A stretch of 20,544 nucleotides of DNA from a virus: the IMG/VR virus record IMGVR_UViG_3300031801_000037, positions 1 through 20,544 of that record; one strand, written 5' to 3'. The number at the start of each line of letters is the position of its first letter. The stretch's first letter is position 1. The notes under the pieces were generated by a model. That model worked only from the letters and a program-made list of their open reading frames with translations. It was not told where the DNA came from and did no database searches. Positions 7,896 to 16,920 of this stretch are shown piece after piece. A program made the translations under genes and the position numbers.

Positions 7896-8540
7896 TTATT
7901 CTCTTTTAGCTGCATGCCATTCATTTGCTCCTATTTTTGTTACTATTACAGAAGTATAAGTTTTTGTCAAAATAAGAATGAAAGAACTTCTTATAACAAC
8001 AGGTGATCCTGATTCTCCCACTACTCTTAAAGTAGCAAGACCTGGACCTGTAGGAGATGCCATTACTATTATTATTTTTGTACCTATATCATAATCAAAT
8101 GTTGCATCCTCTGGAATTTCCAAAATATTAACTCCTGTAAGATCAAAACATGTCCATAATACAAATTTATTTTCCCAATCAAATGGTATTACTTCTGGTG
8201 TTGCTAAAGCAGTATGATTAACAATATTATCAACTGGATTTGGATCAGTCCAACTTACTTTAAGAACTTCTCCAAGAGGCCCTCCTCCAGCAGTTCCTAT
8301 ATTAATATCTCCTACACCTATTATCTTATCTTCTAAATATGCTGGTGTATCTCCTGCTGATACAGCTACCTGTTCATCAGAACCTGCAGGAATAGTATTT
8401 AAAGCTCTTTGAACATTCCTACGTTGTTGATCTAAGTGTTTGAATCTAGTTACATAAGGCATACGTCCTGGTACTTTTTTTATATTAGTCATTGCATAAG
8501 ATTTTCTTCCATTATTTTGATCATTATCAAAAGTTCTCAT
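7896..8540 (-). CDS. Head-fibre or tail-fibre-like small structural protein
   Basis: A 214-residue protein with no cysteine in its first half. The N-terminus (about 1-50) is basic and probably helical (MRTFDNDQNNGRKSYAMTNI, then VPGRMPYVTRFKHLDQQRRN). Residues about 58-95 contain DTPAYLEDKIIGVGDINIGT, close to the D-x-P-x-Y-L-x-D-K motif that recurs in trimeric phage fibre necks. The C-terminal 100 residues are beta-rich and end in an EWHAAKRE tail, as in small fibre heads. It lies 31 bases after the 81-residue gene. The two may form a capsid-decorating fibre. Assembly partner and location are inferred. Confidence 0.8.
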   Translation of the reverse strand: MRTFDNDQNNGRKSYAMTNIKKVPGRMPYVTRFKHLDQQRRNVQRALNTIPAGSDEQVAVSAGDTPAYLEDKIIGVGDINIGTAGGGPLGEVLKVSWTDPNPVDNIVNHTALATPEVIPFDWENKFVLWTCFDLTGVNILEIPEDATFDYDIGTKIIIVMASPTGPGLATLRVVGESGSPVVIRSSFILILTKTYTSVIVTKIGANEWHAAKRE

Positions 8541-8556
8541 ACTGAGTTACCCCAGT
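8541..8556 (-). promoter_or_regulatory. GUAA-tetraloop hairpin abutting the start codon of the 214-residue gene
   Basis: The minus-strand RNA ACUGGG-GUAA-CUCAGU forms six pairs (one G-U) closed by a GNRA-type loop. Its last base is directly next to the AUG at 8540. There is no Shine-Dalgarno sequence. It could limit or direct ribosome loading. Confidence 0.5.
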
Positions 8557-8571
8557 ATAAGTTTGCAATTA

Positions 8572-8817
8572 CTATATTACAATTTTCAGTACACCAGCAG
8601 TATGATATAAATCACCTACTACTAATAAACCTATTGTTTTTGCATCTGCATTAGTAGCATATTCATTTCCTGGTAAACCTGCATCTTTAATCCAGTTAAT
8701 CACATCATTAACATGAGCTAATTTTGCTAATCCCCCTGAACCATACTTACCTGTTTTTGCTACAGCTTTTAATGTTGCATCTGGAGTAGTTGCTGTTAAG
8801 TCTTTTATCTGTGCCAT
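8572..8817 (-). CDS. Small head-fibre/capsid accessory-like protein
   Basis: An 81-residue protein. The N-terminal half is helical (about 20-45: GGLAKLAHVNDVINWIKD). The C-terminal third contains YATNADAKTIGLLVVGDLYH followed by TAGVLKIVI, a compact beta motif of the A-x-A-x-x-x-G-L-x-x-G-D-L-Y type seen in small virion proteins of Bacteroidota phages. It is the first gene after the capsid gene and its terminator, and its ATG is about 20 bases past the terminator U-tract. It ends in TAG followed at once by TAA. I infer a capsid-bound or fibre-base subunit acting with the 214-residue protein. Confidence 0.78.
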   Translation of the reverse strand: MAQIKDLTATTPDATLKAVAKTGKYGSGGLAKLAHVNDVINWIKDAGLPGNEYATNADAKTIGLLVVGDLYHTAGVLKIVI

Positions 8818-8837
8818 TTTACACCAATTTAATAAGT

Positions 8838-8874
8838 TAAAAAAAAAAGAAAGGGAGAAGATTCAACTCCTCCC
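8838..8874 (-). terminator. Intrinsic terminator after the major capsid gene
   Basis: The minus-strand RNA folds GGGAGGAG against CTTCTCCC (8 pairs, one G-U) with loop TTGAAT. A long T-rich run (TTTCTTTTTTTTT) follows at 8838-8852. The wobble pair exists only in the minus-strand RNA, which fixes the direction. It lies 14 bases past the capsid stop codon and just before the next gene, so it probably sets the capsid gene apart at high dosage while letting some transcripts read on. Confidence 0.88.
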
Positions 8875-8887
8875 CGTCCCCCTTAAA

Positions 8888-10504
8888 TTAGAATGAGCCT
8901 CCCGTAATAGGATTCCTCATAACAATTTTCAATACTTTGGTTGGATCCTTAACCCAGATAGCTGGCATGGTCTGCGTCATATAGACACGGTAACCATTGA
9001 ACTGTCCAGAAGAGGAGAAACCTTGGCTTCTTCCCATATAATCCATTGTACCATTTTGATAGAACCATTTCAATTGGTTATCCCAAGAAAGTTTCAACAA
9101 GTAAATGTTGTCATTTCCTTCATCAGTGACATCAAAGATCACAAAGCTATAAGAGCTAAGAGGTCTTCCGTCAATCAGAGGATTCTCAATATCATTAGTA
9201 TGTAGGTTATCAAAAGCTGGATTTAATACAAACTTAACGTTAGCTAAGAATGGGATAGTATAACTAGTATACGCAAACCCATAATCTAAATCCATTCCTT
9301 TACCTGTTACTGCTCCTACATCAGAAGCATTAACAACCATACCACTACCAAATACCTCATTGGCAATTGATTTGTTCACTAATTGCATTCCACCAATTCC
9401 TGTTTGTACAATTAACTTACGTTTAGGATCTGGTCCTTGGAATTCAACTTTACCTTGATAGAAGTTATATAGTTCAGTTTTGAACATATCTAAAGTAAAT
9501 GAAGATTTATTATATACCCTTTTGAAAGAGTTATCTAACTGTCTCCATAAACCAACAGACATCCTGATATCATCTGGACCATCTTGTTTAACTCTACCAC
9601 CATGACCCCACATTAAGTAGGTTTCAATGTCATTAGCAATTTTAGATAAATGAGCTGCTTCAAGATTTGTTAAGAAAGTTCTTGTTAACTTTCCATCTTC
9701 AAATGCTTCTCTTGCACCTGCTTTACCTAAATTAGTTACTAAGTCTTCAATAGTTGATACTGAAGGATTAGCATCTTGATCAAAATTTCTCCAGATCTCT
9801 GTTACAGGTACTGTACCATCTGCATTCATACCACCTTTGATCATAAGATCAGCACGGCTTGAAATTGAATAATGTACATGAGCTTCTGCTCCTCCTACAA
9901 AGTTGTAGAACTCACGGAAACCAGATCCTGTCTCAATGTCTGAGAATCTTTCACCATATTCTCCTCTGGCAGAACCTTTTCTAAAGTACTTAGTACCAGA
10001 TTCTAAAAACCTATCATCCATAAATGCTGCATTATCATTATTGACAAGCTGTACAGTATAGATATATCCATCTCCTGCAGGAATAATATCATCTGCAGTG
10101 ATGTATAATTCAGAACCATTGTACTTGTCATAAGTGATAATATCACCATGTCCAAATGTTCTTTTGGATAATTTAATTTTGAATGTTTGTCCATCCACAC
10201 CCTTGTGTGTATTGTTACATTCAATATCTACCACTATAAAGGGTAGATCCTGTGCAATAGGGGTTTGCCACTTATACTCACCACGTGCATTGTCCACCAT
10301 AATTGTATTCTTACCACCAAACGAAGCCATTTGATAAAGAGGCATCTCCACTTTCTGTGTCATTGCCCATAAATCAACTGGTCCCAAATCCATAGGTTCA
10401 GCAGAACCTAGAAGTTGAGTTAGATGATATGAATCAATATGAGAACTAGTTTTGTAGTTAGTGTCTCGCAGGAAAATCCCATTGTTTAAAACTGGAGTTG
10501 CCAT
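8888..10504 (-). CDS. Major capsid protein (HK97-fold, crAss-like)
   Basis: A 538-residue protein with one cysteine. Its size, order (TerL, portal, scaffold-like, then this gene) and segments such as GTKYFRKGSARGEYGERFSD and GSGFREFYNFVGGAEAHVHY match my recollection of crAss-like phage major capsid proteins. These form the icosahedral shell with the HK97 fold. No prohead-protease cleavage site is obvious. The gene uses more C- and G-ending codons, and CGN arginine codons, than its neighbours, which fits very high expression. It is followed at 14 bases by a strong terminator. The start at 10504 gives the N-terminus MATPVLNNG. There is no Shine-Dalgarno sequence. This is the most abundant expected product of the window. 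Confidence 0.9.
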   Translation of the reverse strand: MATPVLNNGIFLRDTNYKTSSHIDSYHLTQLLGSAEPMDLGPVDLWAMTQKVEMPLYQMASFGGKNTIMVDNARGEYKWQTPIAQDLPFIVVDIECNNTHKGVDGQTFKIKLSKRTFGHGDIITYDKYNGSELYITADDIIPAGDGYIYTVQLVNNDNAAFMDDRFLESGTKYFRKGSARGEYGERFSDIETGSGFREFYNFVGGAEAHVHYSISSRADLMIKGGMNADGTVPVTEIWRNFDQDANPSVSTIEDLVTNLGKAGAREAFEDGKLTRTFLTNLEAAHLSKIANDIETYLMWGHGGRVKQDGPDDIRMSVGLWRQLDNSFKRVYNKSSFTLDMFKTELYNFYQGKVEFQGPDPKRKLIVQTGIGGMQLVNKSIANEVFGSGMVVNASDVGAVTGKGMDLDYGFAYTSYTIPFLANVKFVLNPAFDNLHTNDIENPLIDGRPLSSYSFVIFDVTDEGNDNIYLLKLSWDNQLKWFYQNGTMDYMGRSQGFSSSGQFNGYRVYMTQTMPAIWVKDPTKVLKIVMRNPITGGSF

Positions 10505-10534
10505 AATTGATTAATTTAATTTAGTTAATAATGT

Positions 10535-11836
10535 TTAAAATCTTTTAAAAATGTTGTTGTTATTCTGTCTTGGAAGTTTTCTTTTAGCTGGTCTAGAATT
10601 TTCTTCATCTTCTACACCTAATGAACTTCCTGTCTTATTAGATTGAGCAGTTTTTAATTTTCTTACTGTATTCTCTACTGACTCTTGTGCACCTTTTGCC
10701 ATTATCTGATGTTTGTATCCTTCTGGATCTTGTAATAACCATAAGGCTTCTGAAACTAACTGATAGTTAGGTTCAACAAATTGATATTTTTCTAAGAGGT
10801 GTCCTAATAAGTTTGTATTTTTTCCACTAATAGATGGATAATTTGGTTGTACTAAACCATTATATAACATAGCTTGTACTTTCTTATCTACTTTTAAATC
10901 TCCTAACGTACCATCTTTAAGAGTAGTATAGACATTATCCATATATTGTTGAGATGCTTTTTGTTGTTGTTCAACCTTATGTTCCTGTTCTTGTAATCTT
11001 TGTGCAACAATAGATTCCTGCATCTTATCTAATTTAGGTTTAAACTTAGATGCTTGTGTTTCCAGTTTTCCTAAATCTTTCCATATTTCTATTTCTTCTG
11101 ATATTTCATTTGCATCTCCATATCCAGTAGCAGATAGATATTGATTAATGATCTTTTCCTGATCCTTTTCATTTTTAATATCTAACTCTCTTGTTTCTTC
11201 TACTGTAGCTAATGCAGAAAATAAACCTTTAAGATCTTGTCCACCATCTGCTACATATCTTGCTGCAATTTGAAGTTCTTGAGGTAAACTTTCAAAAAAT
11301 TGTTGTGGAGTTTCACGTCTAATCTTATTTGCATGATCATCAAAATTAGCAGTGATTAATTCCTCCCAATCTTTTACTGTATAATCATCCATAGATTTAT
11401 CATCATCAAATGGAACAATTTTTTCATCTTTAATCAACTTATCAAATACAGCTGAAATTCCTGAAACCTTTTTACTTCTTGTAAATACTTCTTCTCCTTC
11501 AATTGTCTCAGGACCATCTACTGCATCTATAGCTGCAAATGCTTCATTTGTTTCTTCTGTAGTTGGTGCAGGTTGAGTTTCTTCAGTAGACTCTTCAGCT
11601 TCAGCTACAGGTTCCTCTTCTTTTACTTCTTCCTTTTCTTCAATTTTATCAGCTACATTTGTAGGTTCATTTAAAAAAGAAGGATCAATATTTTCCCGTC
11701 CTGTGAAAACATTTGGTTTTTTGGGTTCTTCAGGCAAAGTAATAGTATCTGCACCTGGTGCACCATTAAAGATCTCATCAAGATTTACATCTTCCTGAGT
11801 GACCTTTGTCTCTACTGTTTTAGTTTCTGTACTCAT
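10535..11836 (-). CDS. Putative capsid scaffold protein
   Basis: A 433-residue protein with no cysteine. Residues 1-120 are very acidic and low-complexity (long Glu/Ala/Thr-Pro stretch at about 65-105). Residues about 120-400 are helical with Gln-rich coiled coil around 270-300 (VAQRLQEQEHKVEQQQKASQ). The last 20 residues are basic (SRPAKRKLPRQ, then IFKRF). An acidic, helical, Cys-free protein with a basic tail between portal and capsid genes is typical of scaffolds, whose basic C-terminus docks on capsid subunits. Its stop is 30 bases before the capsid ATG and a promoter-like site precedes it. A non-scaffold internal head protein is the main alternative. Confidence 0.85.
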   Translation of the reverse strand: MSTETKTVETKVTQEDVNLDEIFNGAPGADTITLPEEPKKPNVFTGRENIDPSFLNEPTNVADKIEEKEEVKEEEPVAEAEESTEETQPAPTTEETNEAFAAIDAVDGPETIEGEEVFTRSKKVSGISAVFDKLIKDEKIVPFDDDKSMDDYTVKDWEELITANFDDHANKIRRETPQQFFESLPQELQIAARYVADGGQDLKGLFSALATVEETRELDIKNEKDQEKIINQYLSATGYGDANEISEEIEIWKDLGKLETQASKFKPKLDKMQESIVAQRLQEQEHKVEQQQKASQQYMDNVYTTLKDGTLGDLKVDKKVQAMLYNGLVQPNYPSISGKNTNLLGHLLEKYQFVEPNYQLVSEALWLLQDPEGYKHQIMAKGAQESVENTVRKLKTAQSNKTGSSLGVEDEENSRPAKRKLPRQNNNNIFKRF

Positions 11837-11850
11837 AATATTGTTGGTTT
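11837..11850 (-). repeat. AACCAACAA leader element before the scaffold gene
   Basis: Single copy of the TTAAACCAACAATATT leader that also precedes the 342-residue gene, where it is doubled. It lies directly before the ATG at 11836. Confidence 0.4.
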
Positions 11851-11871
11851 AAGTTTAATTTATGATGTCTG

Positions 11872-11896
11872 TATTATACAATATAGTTCAAATTTA
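11872..11896 (-). promoter_or_regulatory. Promoter-like region upstream of the scaffold and capsid genes
   Basis: In the 120-base gap after the portal gene, the minus strand has TAAATTTG (11889-11896), a match to the Bacteroidota -7 element TAnnTTTG. Fifteen bases on comes TTGTATAATA (11872-11881), one base off the motif found before three other genes. No convincing -33 element is seen. The gap holds no gene and no clear terminator. Confidence 0.4.
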
Positions 11897-11956
11897 AGAG
11901 ATAAACCTTAAAAAGTTTAAAGAAAAAATATTTATTCTGTAGTATATAGCTATCAC

Positions 11957-14728
11957 CTATTTTTTACCTTTATCTTTTTTCTTTTCTGTTTTTTTAGGTG
12001 TATCATATTTGTTCTTATTTTCACGTGCAATCTGTAAATTTTTATTAGCTACTTCTTTACGTGTTGCCATTTCTTCTCTGCTTATATTTAATTTAGCTTG
12101 ATTATTTGCATTATCAATGGCTGATTGCTCTCTTTTGAGATTCATTTGCTCTCTATATTGATCTTGTTCTCTTATATCTTTCATAGCATCCTGAAAGTCA
12201 TTCACTTGATTTTCATCTACATCTACTGTAGATCCATACCCTGCTGATCTTATTTCTGCAACAGTAATATCTTTTTTCCTTTCTTTATCATTCTCTTCAG
12301 CTTGAAATTGTAGCTTCATTTTTTCTTCTTCTTGTTTAGCTGCTATTTGTTCTTGTTGCATTTGTTGTTGAGTCTGCATTTGTTCTTGTCTTTCAGCTTT
12401 TACTTTCTCTTCAGAACCTTTAAGAATATCTGTAACTTCTGATATTGAATCAGATTTAATAATACTTCCTAAATCATATATAGATGCTCCTGATGTATTA
12501 TTAGTTAATGCTAATTGTTTTAACTGATCTAGAATAGCTCTATGATTAGTTCTTGTTGTACAAAATATATTAAAATCTCTAAGTAAAAGTTCTGTTCCAT
12601 TTATCTGAAAATTTACTTTTTCTGCTTCTGAATTGATATATGTTAACCTTACACTAGGATTATTACTATAATAATACTGAGCCAGATCAGTTCTCATTTG
12701 ATGAACTCTTGGCATTAAATTATCTGAATGATTAGTAAAATATATTTCTGTTTGGGCATATGATGCCTGTAATGCTTGTGTCACTCCTGTTGCTGTCTTT
12801 TGTGCAATGGGTGTACCCATTCTTTCTGGATTTACTCCTATTGCTTCAAAACATTGTTGTTTAAAATGATTAGCTAACTGAATTCTTGTCATTAATCTAT
12901 TTGTTTGTTCAAGATTTAAAGTTTGATAATGCTGGAAATTAGTTGCATTCTCTGTATTAGTAATAGATGTATCTAAAGGCATCATACCAAAATCCTTCAT
13001 AGCTACATAAGCTTTAGCAAGATTATTCTTTCCCCAATCTTCTCCCATTGAATGACGTGGTAATGCATTCTGATCAAACATAATTACTGTACCTAATTCA
13101 TCAACTAGGATATCAGCTATCTGATTATTAACCATATTATAACCAACCTGATATGCTTTCATTAAATCAACTAAAGAAGTAGATCTTGTATTTCTATCTG
13201 AGAATACTCTACCTTCTAAAGGAAGTTTACATCCATATAAACTATTATCTCCTTTAAACTGAAAAGGTATACGTGTTGGTTTTTGTCTGTTTATTCCTAA
13301 ATAAATAGGATTAAGATTATCTGACATATCTTGTCTCCAGAAAGCAGGTAGATTTGGTCCAATTTTTACACCTCCCCATACTTCATTTATCCAGAGCCAA
13401 TCAATATGTTCTCCTTCTACTAAATTATCTTTTGTTTTATTTTTAAATAAAGATGTATTATAAACAGCTTGAGTATTTATTTTATATGCTTCATCTATAA
13501 TCTCTTGATAAACATGTCCATCTTTTTTAATACATGTTAAATGACCTACCTTTCTTTGAGTTTTCCAATAAATAGTTGAAACTCTCATTAATTCACCTTG
13601 TCCCCACAAATGAACATCATCTCCTTCACTTAATATCCAACTTAATATATCACCTCCTCCTTCTGGAGTTGCTTGCCAATTACTAACAAATTGTCTATAT
13701 GCTAAAGAAGGAGAACCAACATTCCATTCATGTGATCTTGTAGGATCATAAAATGAACCATCATTCTGAACTCCTTGTAATTGATACATTGCTGATCTGG
13801 CTGGATATATACGTTGTAATGACTCCAATTGTTTTTCTGACATAAGATATCCATACCTATCTATAACATCTGATACAGTCATTAAATCTATCTTTCCTGC
13901 CCAATTACTATCTGCTATATATCTAATATCTGGACTTTTTTGGTAAAAGGTTAATACTGGATTCCATAATTCCACTTCATAATCATCTTCTAATAGACGG
14001 AAGTGCCAGAACTCTCTATCAGTAATAAGCATATCACGGAATCCTCTCTCCTCAAGTTCTTTCATTTTAAATCTTTCCTCATCTACATTAAGTTGATGTG
14101 ATGCCCATTCTTCAACCATACTTCTATATGACTTAGAAAAGAAGTCTTCTATTTCTGGTAATGTTTTTAAATTTTCTGGATCTAATTGTTGTTGTGCTTC
14201 TTCACTTCCTGGATCCATTCCCATTGAAACCATCTTCATTACTAATTGCATTTCTGCATCAGCAAGTAAATTTTCTTCAATGAGTGTTCTTTTTTGTTCA
14301 AGCATCTCATTATATGAAGTATCATCAACAGCTCTAAATTGTACTTTAGAAAATCTTTTACTAAATTCTCCTGAAAGAACATTGATTACATTAGGTATAA
14401 TAGGATAGAATTTTAATTCTAATGCTGTTGTATCCTCTTTAGTGAGTATATCCATAACATCTTTATACTCATTATCTTCTTCAACTATATAATCAGTTTT
14501 ATCTATTATACCTTTTGCAAGTTTATAATTCTTTAATAATTTTCTTGAATTGAGTCTTAAAAATTGTAGACCTTGTAATTCTAACCAATCTAAATTCCAT
14601 GCAGTCCAATCTTCATCCTTTTTTTTAGATGATAAGAACTGTAAGGGTTGTGTTAAACTACTGGTTGTTGGATAGCCACTCTCTGCTTTGGCCCCAGCTT
14701 TCATTTGCATTGCATTAAATACCTTCAT
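11957..14728 (-). CDS. Portal protein
   Basis: A 923-residue protein that forms the portal ring through which TerL drives DNA. The N-terminal 700 residues are a mixed alpha/beta core, rich in Trp (for example WTAWNLDWLELQGLQFL near residue 41, and EHIDWLWINEVWGGVKIGP around 445). The C-terminal 154 residues (770-923) are a long Gln/Glu/Lys-rich coiled coil, like the barrel extension of P22-type portals, and end in a basic KKTEKKKDKGKK tail. Size, place next to TerL and four cysteines only fit crAss-like portals. TerL's TAA shares one base with this ATG (TAATG), so translation is coupled. The stop is TAG with no tandem stop; the next in-frame stop is 20 codons on. Confidence 0.88.
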   Translation of the reverse strand: MKVFNAMQMKAGAKAESGYPTTSSLTQPLQFLSSKKKDEDWTAWNLDWLELQGLQFLRLNSRKLLKNYKLAKGIIDKTDYIVEEDNEYKDVMDILTKEDTTALELKFYPIIPNVINVLSGEFSKRFSKVQFRAVDDTSYNEMLEQKRTLIEENLLADAEMQLVMKMVSMGMDPGSEEAQQQLDPENLKTLPEIEDFFSKSYRSMVEEWASHQLNVDEERFKMKELEERGFRDMLITDREFWHFRLLEDDYEVELWNPVLTFYQKSPDIRYIADSNWAGKIDLMTVSDVIDRYGYLMSEKQLESLQRIYPARSAMYQLQGVQNDGSFYDPTRSHEWNVGSPSLAYRQFVSNWQATPEGGGDILSWILSEGDDVHLWGQGELMRVSTIYWKTQRKVGHLTCIKKDGHVYQEIIDEAYKINTQAVYNTSLFKNKTKDNLVEGEHIDWLWINEVWGGVKIGPNLPAFWRQDMSDNLNPIYLGINRQKPTRIPFQFKGDNSLYGCKLPLEGRVFSDRNTRSTSLVDLMKAYQVGYNMVNNQIADILVDELGTVIMFDQNALPRHSMGEDWGKNNLAKAYVAMKDFGMMPLDTSITNTENATNFQHYQTLNLEQTNRLMTRIQLANHFKQQCFEAIGVNPERMGTPIAQKTATGVTQALQASYAQTEIYFTNHSDNLMPRVHQMRTDLAQYYYSNNPSVRLTYINSEAEKVNFQINGTELLLRDFNIFCTTRTNHRAILDQLKQLALTNNTSGASIYDLGSIIKSDSISEVTDILKGSEEKVKAERQEQMQTQQQMQQEQIAAKQEEEKMKLQFQAEENDKERKKDITVAEIRSAGYGSTVDVDENQVNDFQDAMKDIREQDQYREQMNLKREQSAIDNANNQAKLNISREEMATRKEVANKNLQIARENKNKYDTPKKTEKKKDKGKK

Positions 14729-16920
14729 TATCTGAAATTTTTAAAAGGAGTTTTTTTAAATTTCTTTTCACCTATTCTTTTTGTTCTACCTCCCATATTC
14801 CTAAAAGGGTTATACTTTAATTTATATAAATTTTGTGAATTTTCCAACTTATTCCCATCTTCTCTTTCTACTCTTTTCACATAACCTCTATTTGATTGCT
14901 GTACTTTAGCAAATGCTATAAGTGCTGAAAATGCTACAAGTCTATCAACATTAAGCCCTGGAAAATATGCTAACATTTCTTTAATTAACATTTGATCTGG
15001 TATTCTTTCTACTCCAAAGGTAACACTCATTACTTCACCATTCTCATCTGTTGCTTGATCTATTTCTTCTCTTATATATTCAATAGCATAAGATATCAAA
15101 TGACTTTTAAAGAGTGTGCCTGTATTCTTCCAACCATACTCCTGATAAACTGTACTATTAGAACCAAGATCTTTTAAGAATAATATTTGTTGTTTAGGAA
15201 CTAAATACTTTTGTTTTTTTCTTGCAATCATATGCTGAATAAAAAGAGATATATTATTCTCTACTATTGTCCAGGCTTTATACCATTCTATAATTAATTC
15301 AAGTTGTTCATGTGTTTTATTTATATCATCATATCTTCCACACCAAGAAGCTACAATCTTATCCTTTTCTATAAAATGTTCCATTCCACTAGGTGTTTCT
15401 CGTGTAACTTCTACAGGATTCTTGTAAACAAAGATTGAACAGAGTGAGTCAGAAGTAGTTGTCTTTCCTTCTGAGACAGGATCAATAGAAGCAAAATATG
15501 TTAAGAATGGAGGATCTGCAATAGGTCTTTCCCATACTATAAGTGAACCAGTTTTATCTATAGCTTTTCTAGATACTGGAAATTCTGAGATAGGTAATTT
15601 ACTTGTAGTTACTGATTTAATTCCTTTTTCTGTTCTTTCTAGTTTAACCAAATCATATGGATAAGTTTTCTCTTCAATACGTCTTAACTGATGTGATAAT
15701 ACACTTTGAGGAAAGATAGATGCCTTTCTATAGGCAAATGCTTCAGCTATATTAGTTGGCTTCTGGGATATCCTAAGTTGATACTGTTCTGGTGATAGAT
15801 CTTTCTGCCATTGTGCTCTTTCTGTTTTAATAGCTTTTAATGATTGTTCTATAAGTGAATTACCAAATCTATCTATATGAGGAACCATTGACCATTGTTC
15901 TGGAATAAATAATCCTGCTAATCCTATTGTACCTTTATCATCTAAAAGATTTGTTTCTACTGCATAGATATCACTAGCTTCTGGAGATAAGATCATAGTT
16001 TTTAATGGATGACAATGATCCAAATCTCCAACAGATCCAGCAGCTATAAACATTCCAGTGGTTAACATTCCTGAAGACATTGCAGGACGTAAGTATTCAT
16101 ATGTTTCAGACATCTTAGGTGCTATACCTGCTTCTTCATGAAAGAAATACGTACATGGTCCACCTACACCTGTAGTTGCATTCTTTTCAAAAGATGCTCC
16201 CTGAATCTTTGATTTTAATCCTCTAGATGTTTTTCTATTAGCAATCTTTACTTCAATCTGTTGTTGCCATAATAAAACCTTTTCTGGATTACATGGTCTA
16301 TACCAAGCAGTATGTTCATTTAAAAAGGATTTATATTCATCTAAGAATTTCCAAGATCCTTTATCATTTATATAATCTTTCAATGATGCACCTATCTTAC
16401 ATATAGAACCTTCTTCAAACCAAAAAGTATTTAGAAGTTTTGCCATATGAAAATATGATGATGCTATCTGTCTCTTTTTAAGAATAGCTGTATGTCTTTG
16501 ATGCAGTTCTGCTAAGATCTCATAAAGTGCCATATGATATTGTGCATCTCTTATCTTTGCAAAACCATATTTCTTTTCTTCCTTATCAAATATAGGAAGG
16601 AAGTTTAACCACATATAATAGTCACGAGTTATATACCATATATGTTTCTTACCATGATAAATTACACCTCTTCTACATTTATCTTTTTGATCATCCCAAT
16701 AAGTAGTATAATCTTTTGATCTAAAAGGTTTATTACAGTAATAACCATTCTTATTAAAGAACTTTGCTTGTTCATTAAAAAGTAATGAAATTGAACTAAA
16801 ATTATATTGACCTGGTTCTCTGAATAATGTCAATATAAAACTTCTAAAATCTTCTACAGTATTAAAACTTGTAGTAGTCCATTTTCCTTTTTTATATGTT
16901 GGGATATCAGTATATATCAT
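14728..16920 (-). CDS. terL: Terminase large subunit (TerL)
   Basis: A 730-residue packaging motor. The ATPase half has a variant P-loop at 148-156 (KKRQIASSY), a Walker B with catalytic Glu at about 258-265 (YFFHEEAG) and a coupling motif at 290-297 (MFIAAGSV). The nuclease half has the three expected acidic positions: D480 (ASIDPVSEG), E554 (IVENN) and D659 (NVDRLVAFSAL). It cuts concatemeric DNA and drives it through the portal. The gene overlaps the glycosyltransferase gene by ATGA and the portal gene by one base. Length agrees with crAss-like TerL proteins. The last 30 residues are basic (GGRTKRIGEKKFKKTPFKNF). Confidence 0.92.
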   Translation of the reverse strand: MIYTDIPTYKKGKWTTTSFNTVEDFRSFILTLFREPGQYNFSSISLLFNEQAKFFNKNGYYCNKPFRSKDYTTYWDDQKDKCRRGVIYHGKKHIWYITRDYYMWLNFLPIFDKEEKKYGFAKIRDAQYHMALYEILAELHQRHTAILKKRQIASSYFHMAKLLNTFWFEEGSICKIGASLKDYINDKGSWKFLDEYKSFLNEHTAWYRPCNPEKVLLWQQQIEVKIANRKTSRGLKSKIQGASFEKNATTGVGGPCTYFFHEEAGIAPKMSETYEYLRPAMSSGMLTTGMFIAAGSVGDLDHCHPLKTMILSPEASDIYAVETNLLDDKGTIGLAGLFIPEQWSMVPHIDRFGNSLIEQSLKAIKTERAQWQKDLSPEQYQLRISQKPTNIAEAFAYRKASIFPQSVLSHQLRRIEEKTYPYDLVKLERTEKGIKSVTTSKLPISEFPVSRKAIDKTGSLIVWERPIADPPFLTYFASIDPVSEGKTTTSDSLCSIFVYKNPVEVTRETPSGMEHFIEKDKIVASWCGRYDDINKTHEQLELIIEWYKAWTIVENNISLFIQHMIARKKQKYLVPKQQILFLKDLGSNSTVYQEYGWKNTGTLFKSHLISYAIEYIREEIDQATDENGEVMSVTFGVERIPDQMLIKEMLAYFPGLNVDRLVAFSALIAFAKVQQSNRGYVKRVEREDGNKLENSQNLYKLKYNPFRNMGGRTKRIGEKKFKKTPFKNFR

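Noticed and set aside
8436-8654. Plus-strand ORF of 72 residues across the gap between two fibre-like genes
   Set aside because: Low-complexity Ile/Leu/His composition, antisense to two genes, no promoter.
10003-10334. Minus-frame and plus-strand ORFs inside the capsid gene
   Set aside because: Overlap the capsid frame completely and have no recognisable motif.
11894-11920. AAACTTTTTAAGGTTT as a terminator after the portal gene
   Set aside because: The stem is short, AT-only apart from one or two pairs, mismatched, and not followed by a U-tract.
11957-14728. Possible TAG-to-Gln recoding, known in some crAss-like clades
   Set aside because: No structural gene here has an internal in-frame TAG. 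TAG ends the portal and the 81-residue gene (there followed at once by TAA), and TGA ends the nuclease, glycosyltransferase and 327-residue genes. The standard bacterial code fits.
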